From UBA7703 sp963667195 (GTDB taxonomy: Bacteria > Bacillota > Clostridia > Christensenellales > CAG-138): a DNA stretch of 64,000 nucleotides. This document shows, piece after piece, positions 49,630 to 57,935 of the stretch. Every line of letters starts with the position of its first letter. The first letter of the stretch is position 1. Under the pieces are notes generated by a model. That model saw only the letters and a program-made list of their open reading frames with translations, did not search any database and was not told the origin of the DNA. Both the position numbers and the translations under genes were made by a program. Where the stretch lies: assembly GCA_963667195.1 (NCBI GenBank), contig OY762962.1, positions 186,001 to 250,000 on the forward strand, in the 5' to 3' direction.

Positions 49630-49784
49630 TACAAGGAAAATCATGCGACCTTGCGCGCTTGCGCCGCCGTCGGATGTTTTTTCGGATGCATCCCTTTGCA
49701 AACACGGCAGGCGGAATCGTTGCCGATCTCGCCCATAGGCCAGCGCGACCCGGAGGGTCACAAAGGCTCGGGATTTTCCTTGTA
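49630..49784 (-). promoter_or_regulatory. Structured leader RNA, candidate Moco/Tuco riboswitch
   Basis: On the minus strand the element is closed by a perfect 13-bp stem: bases 49772-49784 pair with 49630-49642. The 3' strand ends directly before the tupA ribosome site (AGGAGAGG), so pairing can control initiation. Inside are a GACCC-TCC-GGGTC hairpin, GCCTATGGGC, and a CGGCA...TGCCG hairpin followed by TTTGCAAAGG. The overall pattern and the tungstate-transport context suit the molybdenum/tungsten cofactor RNA family; family membership is from memory and needs a covariance-model search. Confidence 0.6.
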
Positions 49785-49858
49785 GATTCTGTTTTAATTC
49801 GGGCTGTTTGATACGGTATCGTCACATAACCCCACCGTATATTTCACCCGTTGAGGGT

Positions 49859-49887
49859 ATTATTCCACATTGGTCTTGGCTTGTCAA
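49859..49887 (-). promoter_or_regulatory. Promoter of the tup operon
   Basis: Perfect TTGACA (49882-49887, minus strand), 17 bases, AATAAT (49859-49864). The mRNA leader to tupA is about 245 bases and contains the structured element. Confidence 0.82.
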
Positions 49888-49903
49888 ACGCCGTAATCAT
49901 CTG

Positions 49904-50803
49904 TTAAAAGAATCTTAATAAGACCATCTGCAACAAAAAGATTGGCATAAACAATGCCCACAATCCAGAAGTGAAGTCCATCGTAAATGCATACACGATC
50001 ATACCAGCCCAGAGGCTTGCAGCATTGGCGAGCAAGGCGTAAACCACACGCCGCATCACGGTTTTTTCTTTGAACAGGAGCGCGTATACCACCGCTTCTA
50101 TGACCGCAATCGCTAATTCAAGCCACAGCAGCACCGACCAATCTTGTGAGGTAAATTCGAAATAGTGCGTCACGAACAGGACAGCATTCAACAGCAACTG
50201 CGTGGATAAATTGGTCACTGTGACCATACGCCAGTTCTGTTTCAGCGAAAAACCAAGCGGTTTTAACAGCAGCATTTCGATGAGCAGCGTCACGCCGATG
50301 GCGATCAACAGCCGCTTGCCATATTCCCAGAAATCGATGCTCTGTGTGAGTTGATTGGTGGAAACGTCATAGCTCGCAAGGTTTGTATAATCCCTGCGCA
50401 CGATTGGCTCCGATACCTGCACAATTCCGCTTTGACTCACATAGATCAGGCGGTATTCCTGAAGCTTTTGCGACAGCGTCATCCACTTTACGGTATCGCT
50501 GCCCGCCGCGCGAATCAGTCCGTCCTCGGGCAAGTCGCCGAGCGGGTACCAGCCTTCCGCCTCAAGCGAAAACAGCGCTTCTACCATCTTTCGTTGGCTC
50601 GGCTGCACTGCGCCGGAAAGCGCGTCTATCGTTGTGCTCTTCTCGTGCGTGAGGATGCCGACGCAATACGCCTCTCCGGGCGCGTGCGTGACGTGGAGGA
50701 TATAGTCCGCTTCCGCTGGCGGCGGCAGAGAGTCCGCGAAAGCCTGAGTGGGAATGATGAGCAATAGGCTCAGCAGCAGTATCCAGCGCCAGCGTCGTTT
50801 CAT
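49904..50803 (-). CDS. Exported-domain membrane protein of unknown function
   Basis: A 299-aa protein. A signal peptide (LLLSLLLIIPTQAFA) leads to an extracytoplasmic domain (about 25-155), in which YILHVTHAPGEAYCVGILT and LEAEGWYPLGDLPEDG stand out. Five hydrophobic helices (about 165-299) follow. I do not recognise a family. The Ile/Leu-rich C-terminal half could anchor or form a small channel. GGAGGGAAC precedes the ATG. It precedes the tup promoter with no intervening terminator. Confidence 0.7.
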   Translation of the reverse strand: MKRRWRWILLLSLLLIIPTQAFADSLPPPAEADYILHVTHAPGEAYCVGILTHEKSTTIDALSGAVQPSQRKMVEALFSLEAEGWYPLGDLPEDGLIRAAGSDTVKWMTLSQKLQEYRLIYVSQSGIVQVSEPIVRRDYTNLASYDVSTNQLTQSIDFWEYGKRLLIAIGVTLLIEMLLLKPLGFSLKQNWRMVTVTNLSTQLLLNAVLFVTHYFEFTSQDWSVLLWLELAIAVIEAVVYALLFKEKTVMRRVVYALLANAASLWAGMIVYAFTMDFTSGLWALFMPIFLLQMVLLRFF

Positions 50804-50853
50804 GTTCCCTCCGTCATTCCTGCTCCGTTTTACACTTTTCAATTGTAACACAA

Positions 50854-50879
50854 AGCGCACGGTTTTTGTTCCGTGCGCT
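50854..50879 (-). terminator. Hairpin downstream of the di-haem-like gene
   Basis: AGCGCACGG and CCGTGCGCT arms with an eight-base A/T loop. On the minus strand it is followed by TTTGTGTT, a weak T-run, so termination may be partial. Confidence 0.65.
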
Positions 50880-50932
50880 CTGCCATTTTTGCCGTCTCCG
50901 GTGAAAAATTAAGTTCGCATTTCGCTCTCGCG

Positions 50933-51340
50933 TCAGATCTTCGTAATCACATGCACGAGGAACGAAAGAATCAGCGCGATCACAGCGCTTCTATGCGCCC
51001 AAAGCAGCGTTTTGTTGCTCTTTTTCTTCTGGAACATGATAACGCCGAGGATAACGGTAACTACCGCCAGAGCAGCCGTGATGATACCCGTGATCGAAAC
51101 CCACGCAAAGAGAATCTGAATCACGACATGCGCCACCATCAGCGCCGCGGCACCGAAGCCGAAGAATCGATGATTCTTGACGAGGAATTTCATGACGCTC
51201 ATGTAGAACTGCTTGAATTTGTTCTCCTTGGGCAGCTTCATGACCCACTTGCGGTTGACAAACTTGATCACGAAATTCATGATCGCGGCGCCGAATGTAA
51301 TAGCGGTGAGAATGCCGAGAAATTCGCCTAATTCAACCAT
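50933..51340 (-). CDS. Four-helix membrane protein with two H-X13-H helices
   Basis: A 135-aa membrane protein with four predicted helices (about 5-28, 52-75, 78-103, 112-132). Helix 2 carries H57 and H71, helix 4 carries H116 and H130; both pairs are spaced by 13 residues and both begin His-Arg. This is the arrangement of bis-haem b-type four-helix bundles such as cytochrome b helices B and D. I do not know a named family of this size, so a membrane di-haem electron carrier is an inference. The start at 51340 follows GAGGC. A flavodoxin-like gene is just upstream on the same strand. Confidence 0.65.
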   Translation of the reverse strand: MVELGEFLGILTAITFGAAIMNFVIKFVNRKWVMKLPKENKFKQFYMSVMKFLVKNHRFFGFGAAALMVAHVVIQILFAWVSITGIITAALAVVTVILGVIMFQKKKSNKTLLWAHRSAVIALILSFLVHVITKI

Positions 51341-51468
51341 ATGCTTTGCCTCATTTCTGTTGTTACCCAATAAGGTAGCACGTTGTCGCAAGACTATCAA
51401 TAGGGAGCTAAGATATTCAACTGGCAAGCTTTTTTCGATGAATATCTATTGACCATGCAATGAATAAA

Positions 51469-51488
51469 CCCGCCGGATTACCGGCGGG
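51469..51488 (-). terminator. Terminator of the flavodoxin-like gene
   Basis: Perfect 8-bp GC arms CCCGCCGG/CCGGCGGG with an ATTA loop, followed on the minus strand by TTTATT. Confidence 0.78.
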
Positions 51489-51509
51489 AAGTCGTCATTA
51501 CTCGTATTC

Positions 51510-52028
51510 TTACGTCAATTCGTTCATGCGGGATAAATCCACAAAGTCGACGACCTGATTATAGGTATCGATCATTGCGCGCACCTCGGCGGTCTTTTTC
51601 TCCGGCGGCAGGTTTTTCGCCTTCTTGTAGAGCAGCGCCATCATCACCTTGTGTTTCATGTTAAGGCGGCTGTAATCAATCCCGCCGCGTAGATGCACAA
51701 GCTTCGCGTGCTCCAACATACCAACCGGAAGTTGGCGCAGCATGCCTTTGCGGATGTTTGCTACATTTTCTTTATCTGCGGTATCCGCCAACCCCACCGT
51801 CGCAAGTACAAGTTTTTTGTTTTGCCAATTGGTAAGTTTGCCAATGGTCTCCGCCATGCCCAGCACCCCGCCAGCATAAAGCGAACCAATGTATATGATC
51901 TTCTCATACCCTGATAGATCGCCCGCATTTTCGTAGCTTTCGCAAGGCAGCCCTGTTCGGCGGCTGAGTTCGTCCGCATACTGTTTTGAGGATCCGTAGC
52001 AGGTTCCGTAGAGGATGATGCCGTTCAT
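51510..52028 (-). CDS. Flavodoxin-domain protein
   Basis: A 172-aa flavodoxin-like protein. IILYGTCYGSSKQYADELS is the FMN phosphate-binding loop (T/S-x-T/C-G-x-S), and IYIGSLYAGGVLGMAETIGKL the second flavin loop, resembling the HemG/flavodoxin_5 group. It could be an electron carrier or quinone/porphyrinogen-linked oxidoreductase. AAAGGA precedes the ATG at 52028. It lies 11 bases after the ABC-F gene and upstream of the candidate di-haem protein. Confidence 0.83.
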   Translation of the reverse strand: MNGIILYGTCYGSSKQYADELSRRTGLPCESYENAGDLSGYEKIIYIGSLYAGGVLGMAETIGKLTNWQNKKLVLATVGLADTADKENVANIRKGMLRQLPVGMLEHAKLVHLRGGIDYSRLNMKHKVMMALLYKKAKNLPPEKKTAEVRAMIDTYNQVVDFVDLSRMNELT

Positions 52029-52039
52029 TGCGAATCCTT

Positions 52040-53653
52040 TCAGCTCCAAAGCTCCCGCATCTTCTTCACGTCTTCGTTCTCGATGTATTCATCATAGGCC
52101 TCGCGCTTGTCGATCACGCCGCCGGGGAGAATCTCCATGATGCGGTTGGCGACCGTCTGCGTCACCTGATGGTCGTGCGAGGTAAAGAGCATCACGCCCG
52201 TAAACTCCGTCATGCCTTCGTTGAGCGCGGTGATCGCCTCCAAGTCGAGGTGGTTGGTCGGCTCGTCGAGGATGAGCACATTCGCGCCGGAGAGCATCAT
52301 CTTGGCGAGCATACAGCGGTTCTTTTCGCCACCGGAGAGCACGCGCGCTTCCTTGAGCGCCTCCTCACCGGAGAAGAGCAGCCGTCCTAGCCAGCCGCGG
52401 ATCGTGGTTTCATACTGATCCTTCGAAAACTGACGCAGCCAATCGACGAGAGAGTAGGTCACGCCGTCAAAATACGCGCTGTTGTCGCTCGGCAAGTATG
52501 CCTGCGTGGTGGTCACGCCCCACTTGAAGCTGCCGGAATCCGGCTCTATCTCGCCCATGAGAATCTGAAACAGCGTGGTGCGCGCGAGCTCGTCCTCGCC
52601 CACAAACGCGACTTTATCCCCGCCGCAGATGACGAAGCTCACGTTGTTGAGCACGTTTCTGCCGCCGATGTTCTTGGTCAGCCCGTTGACAGCGAGAACG
52701 TCGTTGCCCACCTCACGGTCGGGTTTAAAGTGGATAAATGGGTACCTACGCGAGGACGGCGCAAAGTTGCCCATGTCGAGGTTATCCAACATCTTTTTGC
52801 GCGAGGTCGCCTGCTTGCTCTTGCTGGCGTTGGCGCTAAAGCGCATGATGAACTCCTGCAGCTCCTTCGCCTTCTGCTCGTTTTGCTTGCGCTTGTCCTT
52901 CTCCTGCCGCGCGGCGAGCTGGGTATATTCATACCAGAAGTCGTAGTTACCGACATACATCTGCATCTTGCCGTAGTCGATGTCCACGATGTGCGTGCAA
53001 ACCTTATTCAAAAAGTGACGGTCATGAGAGACCACGATGACGGTATTCGGGAAGTCAAGCAAGAACTCCTCCAGCCAGTGGATGGCGTAGATATCGAGGT
53101 TGTTCGTCGGCTCGTCGAGGAGCAGAATATTGGGTTTGGCAAACAGCGCCTGTGCGAGCAGCACCTTGACCTTGTTCGGTCCGTCCAGCTCCGCCATGGG
53201 AGCCGTTTGCAGCGCCGCCGGCACGCCGAGGCCGTTGAGCAGAATTTCAACGTCGGACTCCGCGCTCCAGCCGTCCAGCTCGGCAAACTCGCCTTCGAGC
53301 TCGGCCAGGCGGATGCCGTCCGCGTCGTCAAAGTCCGGCTTGGCGTAGAGCTCTTCCTTGAGCATCATGATCTCGTGCAGTCGCTCGTAACCCATGATGA
53401 CCGTCTCCATGACGGTGTACTGGTCAAAGGCATAGTGATCCTGCCGCAACACCGCGATGCGCTCGCCGGGAGTCACGGAGATTTCGCCCTTGTTCGGCTC
53501 CAGTTCGCCGGAGAGGATGCGCAGGAACGTCGATTTTCCCGTCCCGTTTGCGCCGATGAGACCGTAGCAATTGCCGTTGGTAAACTGTATATCCACGTGC
53601 TCAAACAGCGGTCTGCCGCCGAATTGGAGGGATACGTTGCGTGCGCTAATCAT
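52040..53653 (-). CDS. ABC-F family ATPase (YkpA/YbiT-like)
   Basis: A 537-aa soluble protein with two ABC domains. Domain 1: Walker A GANGTGKST, Walker B ILLLDEPTNNLD. Domain 2: GEDELARTT in the Walker A position (unusual: the Lys is replaced by Arg-Thr context), LSGGEKNRCMLAKMM signature and VLILDEPTNHLD. A charged linker (AARQEKDKRKQNEQKAKELQEF) separates them. ABC-F proteins act on ribosomes as translation factors or confer antibiotic resistance; this subgroup is close to YbiT/YkpA. No membrane helices are present. Confidence 0.92.
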   Translation of the reverse strand: MISARNVSLQFGGRPLFEHVDIQFTNGNCYGLIGANGTGKSTFLRILSGELEPNKGEISVTPGERIAVLRQDHYAFDQYTVMETVIMGYERLHEIMMLKEELYAKPDFDDADGIRLAELEGEFAELDGWSAESDVEILLNGLGVPAALQTAPMAELDGPNKVKVLLAQALFAKPNILLLDEPTNNLDIYAIHWLEEFLLDFPNTVIVVSHDRHFLNKVCTHIVDIDYGKMQMYVGNYDFWYEYTQLAARQEKDKRKQNEQKAKELQEFIMRFSANASKSKQATSRKKMLDNLDMGNFAPSSRRYPFIHFKPDREVGNDVLAVNGLTKNIGGRNVLNNVSFVICGGDKVAFVGEDELARTTLFQILMGEIEPDSGSFKWGVTTTQAYLPSDNSAYFDGVTYSLVDWLRQFSKDQYETTIRGWLGRLLFSGEEALKEARVLSGGEKNRCMLAKMMLSGANVLILDEPTNHLDLEAITALNEGMTEFTGVMLFTSHDHQVTQTVANRIMEILPGGVIDKREAYDEYIENEDVKKMRELWS

Positions 53654-53730
53654 GATATCTTACCTGCTTTCTGTCAAAACACCCGATATCATACCATACA
53701 TCGTGAAAAATGCATAGCATTCCGCGAGAT

Positions 53731-54222
53731 TCACTTTGAAAAATACAGCAAATCCAGCAGTTCCAGACCGGATTTGGTGCGAAAGAGCTTCCCGCGGACG
53801 GTGCGGATGGCGTCGTCATCCATCTCGTCCTCAAACGCGTTGACGAGGAAGTCCGCCTCGACGAGAATCTGATAATCCATACCCTGAATGTCCGTATACG
53901 TGTGGTGGTGCGCAATCAGCCAGCAGACTCGCTCGATTGCGAGCTCGCAGGCTCCAAGCTCTGCCAGCAACGTCCGCGCCTCCGGCGGGCCTTCCTCCTG
54001 CTGATGCGCGCCCGTGCAGTTGCCGTATTTGCGCTCACTGTTGCGGATGCCGATGTCGTGCGTCAACGCCGCGATCTCGAGGATCTCCTGCGTGTCCGCG
54101 TCCAGGCCTTCGCGCTCGCCAATCGTCTTGGCGAATCCATACACCTTGATCAGGTGGTTCACCCGCCGCGCGTCGCCCGCGTTATAGGCGGTCATCGCTG
54201 CCAATACATCTCCGATTTTCAC
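53731..54222 (-). CDS. HD-domain phosphohydrolase
   Basis: A 163-aa HD-superfamily protein. VNHLIKVYGFAKTIGEREGL begins the domain with its first His, AALTHDIGI is the HD pair, and LIAHHHTYTDIQGMDYQILVEADFLVNAFE supplies the later His and Asp metal ligands. The substrate is probably a nucleotide or phosphoester but is unknown. The start is a GTG at 54222, preceded by GAGGTG; another GTG lies three codons upstream. The ABC-F gene follows 77 bases downstream. Confidence 0.85.
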   Translation of the reverse strand: MKIGDVLAAMTAYNAGDARRVNHLIKVYGFAKTIGEREGLDADTQEILEIAALTHDIGIRNSERKYGNCTGAHQQEEGPPEARTLLAELGACELAIERVCWLIAHHHTYTDIQGMDYQILVEADFLVNAFEDEMDDDAIRTVRGKLFRTKSGLELLDLLYFSK

Positions 54223-54296
54223 GCAATTCACCTCGCAAATTTTCTGCTAGCTGTATTCTACCCGTTTTTGTCCGCTGCGTATAGTATAAAGAAAGA

Positions 54297-54313
54297 GAGA
54301 GGTTTTCCCTCTC
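54297..54313 (-). terminator. Weak terminator of ada
   Basis: GAGAGG and CCTCTC arms with a five-base loop, followed on the minus strand by T-rich TCTTTCTTT. Confidence 0.6.
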
Positions 54314-54325
54314 CCTTTTGCTTGA

Positions 54326-55366
54326 TTAACGATGTTCCTGCTCGTGCCTGAGCAGCCAGTCCTTGCGCCAGAGCCCGCCGCCGTAGCCGGTCAGCGCACC
54401 GTCCGCACCGATCACCCGATGGCAGGGAATCATGATCGCGATGCGGTTCATTCCGTTCGCCGTGCCGACCGCGCGAACCGCTTTGGGGTCGCCGATTGCC
54501 GCAGCAATCTCGCCGTAGGAGCGCATCTCGCCAAACGGAATCTCACGAAGCGCCGCCCAAACCCGCTGCTGAAACTCCGTTCCCGGCGCGTGGAGCGGCA
54601 CGGAAAACGTCTTTCTCGTGCCCGCGAAATACTCCTGTATCTGACGGACTGCTTCCTCCGTGAATTCGTTTTTGCCGGGCAGGAGCACGGCACTCAACCG
54701 CTTTTGCAGGTCGGCAAACTCGCTTTCCAGCATGCGCCGGTCGCCGAACTCCAGCAGACACAGCCCCTTCTCGCTCGCGATGGCGACCATAGGGCCAAGC
54801 GGCGCGTCAAAGCGCTGGTAGACGAGCACGTTTTGGGGTTCGCGCTTCGCCTTGCCCGGCGCGGTTCCTATGATCTTGTCAAACGCGGTTGCAAAACCGC
54901 TCGCGGACGAATATCCGCTCTCCAGCGCTGCGTCCAGCACGCTGTTGCCTTCCCGGATCGCGCCGAACGCCGTGTTGATGCGGTTCATCCGGCAAAAGGC
55001 TTGAAACGTCATGCCATAGTGCTTCATAAACCAACGCCTGAGTGTGTTCGGGTCGAGGCCACGCTGCTTGAGCTGCCACTCGGTGATGCGAAACTGCGGG
55101 TTTGCCTGCACCTCGGCTAACAGCGCCGCGATATCCTCCGGCACATGATTTGCGCTCTCCATGGGTCTGCAAATCTTACAAGGACGATATCCCGCGGCAA
55201 GGGCATCATGAATCGTATCGTAAAAGCAGACGTTCTCCTGTTTGGGTTTGCGCGCGGTGCAGGTGGTTCGGCAGAAGATGCCCGTCGTCTTTACCGCGGC
55301 AAAAAACGCGCCGTCATACGCCGAGTCTTTGTCCACAAGCGCCGTATATTTTTCGTTGTCCGTCAT
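54326..55366 (-). CDS. ada: Ada: methyltransferase/AraC-type DNA repair regulator
   Basis: A 346-aa three-domain protein in the normal Ada order. The N-terminal zinc domain has GIFCRTTCTARKP and RPCKICRPM (four Cys, one accepting methyl groups from phosphotriesters). An AraC-type HTH follows (EWQLKQRGLDPNTLRRWFMKHYGMTFQAFCRMNRI...SGYSSASGFATAF). The C-terminal O6-methylguanine methyltransferase has the IPCHRVIG active-site Cys. It repairs alkylated DNA and activates its own gene. The start at 55366 follows GAGAGG. Confidence 0.95.
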   Translation of the reverse strand: MTDNEKYTALVDKDSAYDGAFFAAVKTTGIFCRTTCTARKPKQENVCFYDTIHDALAAGYRPCKICRPMESANHVPEDIAALLAEVQANPQFRITEWQLKQRGLDPNTLRRWFMKHYGMTFQAFCRMNRINTAFGAIREGNSVLDAALESGYSSASGFATAFDKIIGTAPGKAKREPQNVLVYQRFDAPLGPMVAIASEKGLCLLEFGDRRMLESEFADLQKRLSAVLLPGKNEFTEEAVRQIQEYFAGTRKTFSVPLHAPGTEFQQRVWAALREIPFGEMRSYGEIAAAIGDPKAVRAVGTANGMNRIAIMIPCHRVIGADGALTGYGGGLWRKDWLLRHEQEHR

Positions 55367-55430
55367 AAAAATAACCTCTCTTTGAGGCGAGTATAGCATG
55401 GTGGCACGCGTTCACTCCACCGAAAAAACA

Positions 55431-56045
55431 TCAAGTATGTTTCGCCTGTTCGGCGCGCAGAATCTCCTCATATGTGCGGCGGCATATTTCCGTGATGCGG
55501 GGATATACATCGTACGCGGTCTTGAGCGTGTCGTCATCCCAGCCAAACTCGACGCAAGTATCGCCCATCTCTTCATCAAACAGGATTGAAACGCCTTCAT
55601 CTGATATGTCCATGGAAATTTCGTGCCCGCGCTTCATAAAAACAAGACAGATATTCTGGCTTGCAACATCTGACTGCGTCAGTTTCCAACTGCTGAAGAA
55701 TTCGTTTCTACAGAGCGGTTCAAGCTGGTTATTAGCATATTCCTCCAATAACTCTTGAAAGACCGCATGGGTGATCGGCTTTAGCTCGTTGCCGTAGAGC
55801 TGCGTCTTGATCTCTTTGGTTTCAGCAATCATTTGGCGAGATTTGCGGACGCCGTACCAAAACCAGACCACGCCAAGGAATAACGCAACTGGAACGATCA
55901 GTTTCGTTATCTTCCAAAGCACAGTGCCAACGACGAGAAGAGCAAAGACGATATATCCGGCAAACTTTAATCGCCGAGAAAATCGATCCTCTTTTTTCAA
56001 CTTGTCTTGATATTCATGTTCCAGTTCTGATCTGGTTTGTTCCAT
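55431..56045 (-). CDS. Two-helix membrane protein of unknown function
   Basis: A 204-aa protein. A charged N-terminus (ELEHEYQDKLKKEDRFSRR) is followed by two adjacent helices (about 28-65) and a cytoplasmic C-terminal domain of about 135 residues rich in acidic residues, ending in KAYD-like helical repeats. The C-terminal part (SDEGVSILFDEEMGDTCVEFGWDD) looks like an alpha/beta domain. I recognise no family. The YkvA-like gene lies 37 bases upstream on the same strand. Confidence 0.7.
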   Translation of the reverse strand: MEQTRSELEHEYQDKLKKEDRFSRRLKFAGYIVFALLVVGTVLWKITKLIVPVALFLGVVWFWYGVRKSRQMIAETKEIKTQLYGNELKPITHAVFQELLEEYANNQLEPLCRNEFFSSWKLTQSDVASQNICLVFMKRGHEISMDISDEGVSILFDEEMGDTCVEFGWDDDTLKTAYDVYPRITEICRRTYEEILRAEQAKHT

Positions 56046-56082
56046 TCTTCACTCTCAACTTCACTTCAAGCATGTATTTTGC

Positions 56083-56517
56083 TTATTCCTGTTGGCTCTT
56101 CTCCCGCCAAGCCTTATATTCCTTCACGTCGTCATGCACGAGCTTGAGCGCAACGCCGATGACCGCAGCGTCGTCCACAAGCCCGATGGCGGGCAGAAAA
56201 TCCGGCAGCAGGTCGATGGGGCTTAAAAAATAGATCAGCGCGCCAACCATCGCGATGATGGAGCCGATCGGAATATCGAGATACCGCTTCTCGATATACG
56301 CCTTGACGAGCGCGATAAGAATCGGAATCTCCGACAGCATCCCGCCGACCACTGGAATGTGCTTGAGCTTTCGCTCCAGCCGCTCCAGAAAGCGATCCAT
56401 CTTATCCCGGTCTTCGAGCAATTTCTTCGCCTTCTCCTGGCTCTGCTCAAATCTTTTCTGAACCTCTGCCTCGTCCAGCACCTCGACCATTTTTTCATCC
56501 GAGATATCGTTCACCAT
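56083..56517 (-). CDS. YkvA / DUF1232 family membrane protein
   Basis: A 144-aa protein with a DUF1232 core, IPIGSIIAMVGALIYFLSPIDLLPDFLPAIGLVDDAAVIGVALKLV, which contains the typical SPIDLxPDxxPxxGxxDD motif. The N-terminal 55 residues are charged and probably coiled coil. The family is common but has no defined function. AAAGGAG precedes the ATG. Confidence 0.9.
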   Translation of the reverse strand: MVNDISDEKMVEVLDEAEVQKRFEQSQEKAKKLLEDRDKMDRFLERLERKLKHIPVVGGMLSEIPILIALVKAYIEKRYLDIPIGSIIAMVGALIYFLSPIDLLPDFLPAIGLVDDAAVIGVALKLVHDDVKEYKAWREKSQQE

Positions 56518-56877
56518 ATCGTTGATCTCCTTTGGCTTGTTTCCGCCAATCGTTGGATTCTATCAAATTTGCTAGTTTTACCCTGAAAATGCACGATAGT
56601 TTTCTTGCTTATTATAATACGTTTTCCAGCAATCCTGCCTGTAATTCCTGAAATTTGTCCGAAACGATCACATTGTGGACATGGTCTTTGTGATCTTCAC
56701 GATTGCGGAAGCATATCAAATGGGTATAAAATAGCACATGGAAAACGATTGACGTTTCCAATTGATCAGAACTGCATCGACAGCACGAAAAGCCGATCCC
56801 AAGAAGGACGAAACCGTTTTGCTTCCCGCTGTACATCGACGGCGGCAACTGATTCCGGGGTGCATGATCGCAGTATT
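56518..56877. other. Intergenic region with one possible promoter
   Basis: Between the YkvA-like gene and the lipoprotein gene. No gene is seen. A plus-strand promoter for the lipoprotein may be TTGCGG (56703-56708) with TATAAA (56725-56730) or TAAAAT (56727-56732). An AT-rich TATTATAAT stretch near 56610 has no partner hexamer on either strand. Confidence 0.4.
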
Positions 56878-56891
56878 AGGAGGACGAGAAT

Positions 56892-57458
56892 TTGAAGAAG
56901 TTGATTGGTATCCTTGCCGTTATGCTGCTTTTGACCGGCTGTTCCGCAGAGAACGGGATTGGGTTCAGCGCTACGAAAGCAAACAGTCCCACGCCTGAGA
57001 TTGTCGAAGTCGAAAGCTTCACACCGACTCCCGAAGTAACCCCCGTGCAGACGCCCACACCCAGCCCGACACCCAGCCCGACGCCGCGCCTGTATGGCCG
57101 CCTCTCCACGATGACCCTGAAGGAATCCACCGATGAACTGATCAAGCTTGGAGCGGACATCACGAACATCGTTGAGTACGACGAAGCCGCAGCCGCAAAA
57201 TCGGCAACCGGAAAGCTCGAAGCGTATACGCAGAGAATCGACTTCACGCTCAACGGAAAGCACGACTGCATCGTGGAAGCGTTCGCGAGCGTCGATGCCG
57301 CAACCGCGCGAGCCGAGTACTACTCGCGCATCAGCGAAACCGCCACCATCGGAGCTTATGTGTACCGGCACGATTTGGTGGTATACCGCATCAAAGAAAC
57401 AGCCTCTCTCGAAGAAGCGGAAGCATTTAACCAGCTGCTCACGCAAGTCGATCAATAA
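56892..57458 (+). CDS. Lipoprotein with Thr-Pro linker
   Basis: A 188-aa secreted lipoprotein. Lipobox LLTGC at residues 13-17, then a Thr/Pro-rich linker (about 31-65) with TPTPEVTPVQTPTPSPTPS, then a domain of about 120 residues unknown to me (LYGRLSTMTLKESTDELIKLGADITNIVEYDE onward). The start is a TTG preceded by a perfect AGGAGG at eight bases. The protein is anchored outside the membrane; its role is unknown. Confidence 0.78.
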   Translation: MKKLIGILAVMLLLTGCSAENGIGFSATKANSPTPEIVEVESFTPTPEVTPVQTPTPSPTPSPTPRLYGRLSTMTLKESTDELIKLGADITNIVEYDEAAAAKSATGKLEAYTQRIDFTLNGKHDCIVEAFASVDAATARAEYYSRISETATIGAYVYRHDLVVYRIKETASLEEAEAFNQLLTQVDQ

Positions 57459-57485
57459 AGCATAGCAGCGTTCGTTATCAAAAAG

Positions 57486-57528
57486 AGCAGCCGGGCCGAT
57501 TCGTGATCGGATCCTCCGGCTGCTTTTT
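57486..57528 (+). terminator. Terminator of the lipoprotein gene
   Basis: AGCAGCCGG and CCGGCTGCT arms enclose an inner CCGAT-ATCGG stem, followed by five T residues. Confidence 0.88.
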
Positions 57529-57547
57529 GATTTGCTGTTTTGCGCGC

Positions 57548-57574
57548 AAAAAAGCCACCCGTAAAACGAGTGGC
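57548..57574 (-). terminator. Surviving terminator of the epimerase relic
   Basis: GCCACCCGT and ACGAGTGGC arms (one mismatch), AAAA loop, with six T residues on the minus strand. It lies 54 bases after the relic's stop. Confidence 0.75.
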
Positions 57575-57627
57575 CTTGTCAAACACATTTGCTTCTCACC
57601 ATGCACGATGATCCGCGCAGGCGAGCC

Positions 57628-57756
57628 TCAGTTTGCCTCGCTCTTCATCTGCGGGAGATATCCTTTTTCGCGGAACCAGGTGATCGCCTTTCGGATGGTT
57701 TCCGGCAGCGGCGTGCGCGGCATGCCGAGCTCGTTGACCGCCTTGGAATTCATCCT
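57628..57756 (-). pseudogene. C-terminal relic of an NAD-dependent epimerase/dehydratase
   Basis: On the minus strand, the last 43 codons read SKAVNELGMPRTPLPETIRKAITWFREKGYL to a stop, matching the C-terminal end of atypical SDR epimerases (for example dihydroflavonol-reductase-like proteins, ELGxxxTPxxExIRxAxxWF). Upstream of this the frame loses similarity and no Rossmann motif is found. The rest of the gene is deleted, yet a terminator still stands downstream. The 57459-57935 interval otherwise contains only terminators. Confidence 0.72.
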
Positions 57757-57880
57757 TAGAAAACACCTGATAATAAAACCCCAAACTCGCAATCCTGATG
57801 CGTAAAGCAATCTCTCGAAATCATTCGATCCTGCCAAGCAGCAAATCAATCTTTCGTTTTCATTTCTTCCATATAGAAAA

Positions 57881-57914
57881 CAAAACCCGAACCTGTTTCC
57901 ATGTTCGGGTTTTG
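57881..57914 (-). terminator. Terminator of the signalling operon
   Basis: Perfect 12-bp arms CAAAACCCGAAC/GTTCGGGTTTTG with a 10-base loop, 21 bases after the hybrid kinase stop, followed on the minus strand by TTTTC. Confidence 0.88.
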
Positions 57915-57935
57915 CGTTGCTTGGCGGAGGCAGAC

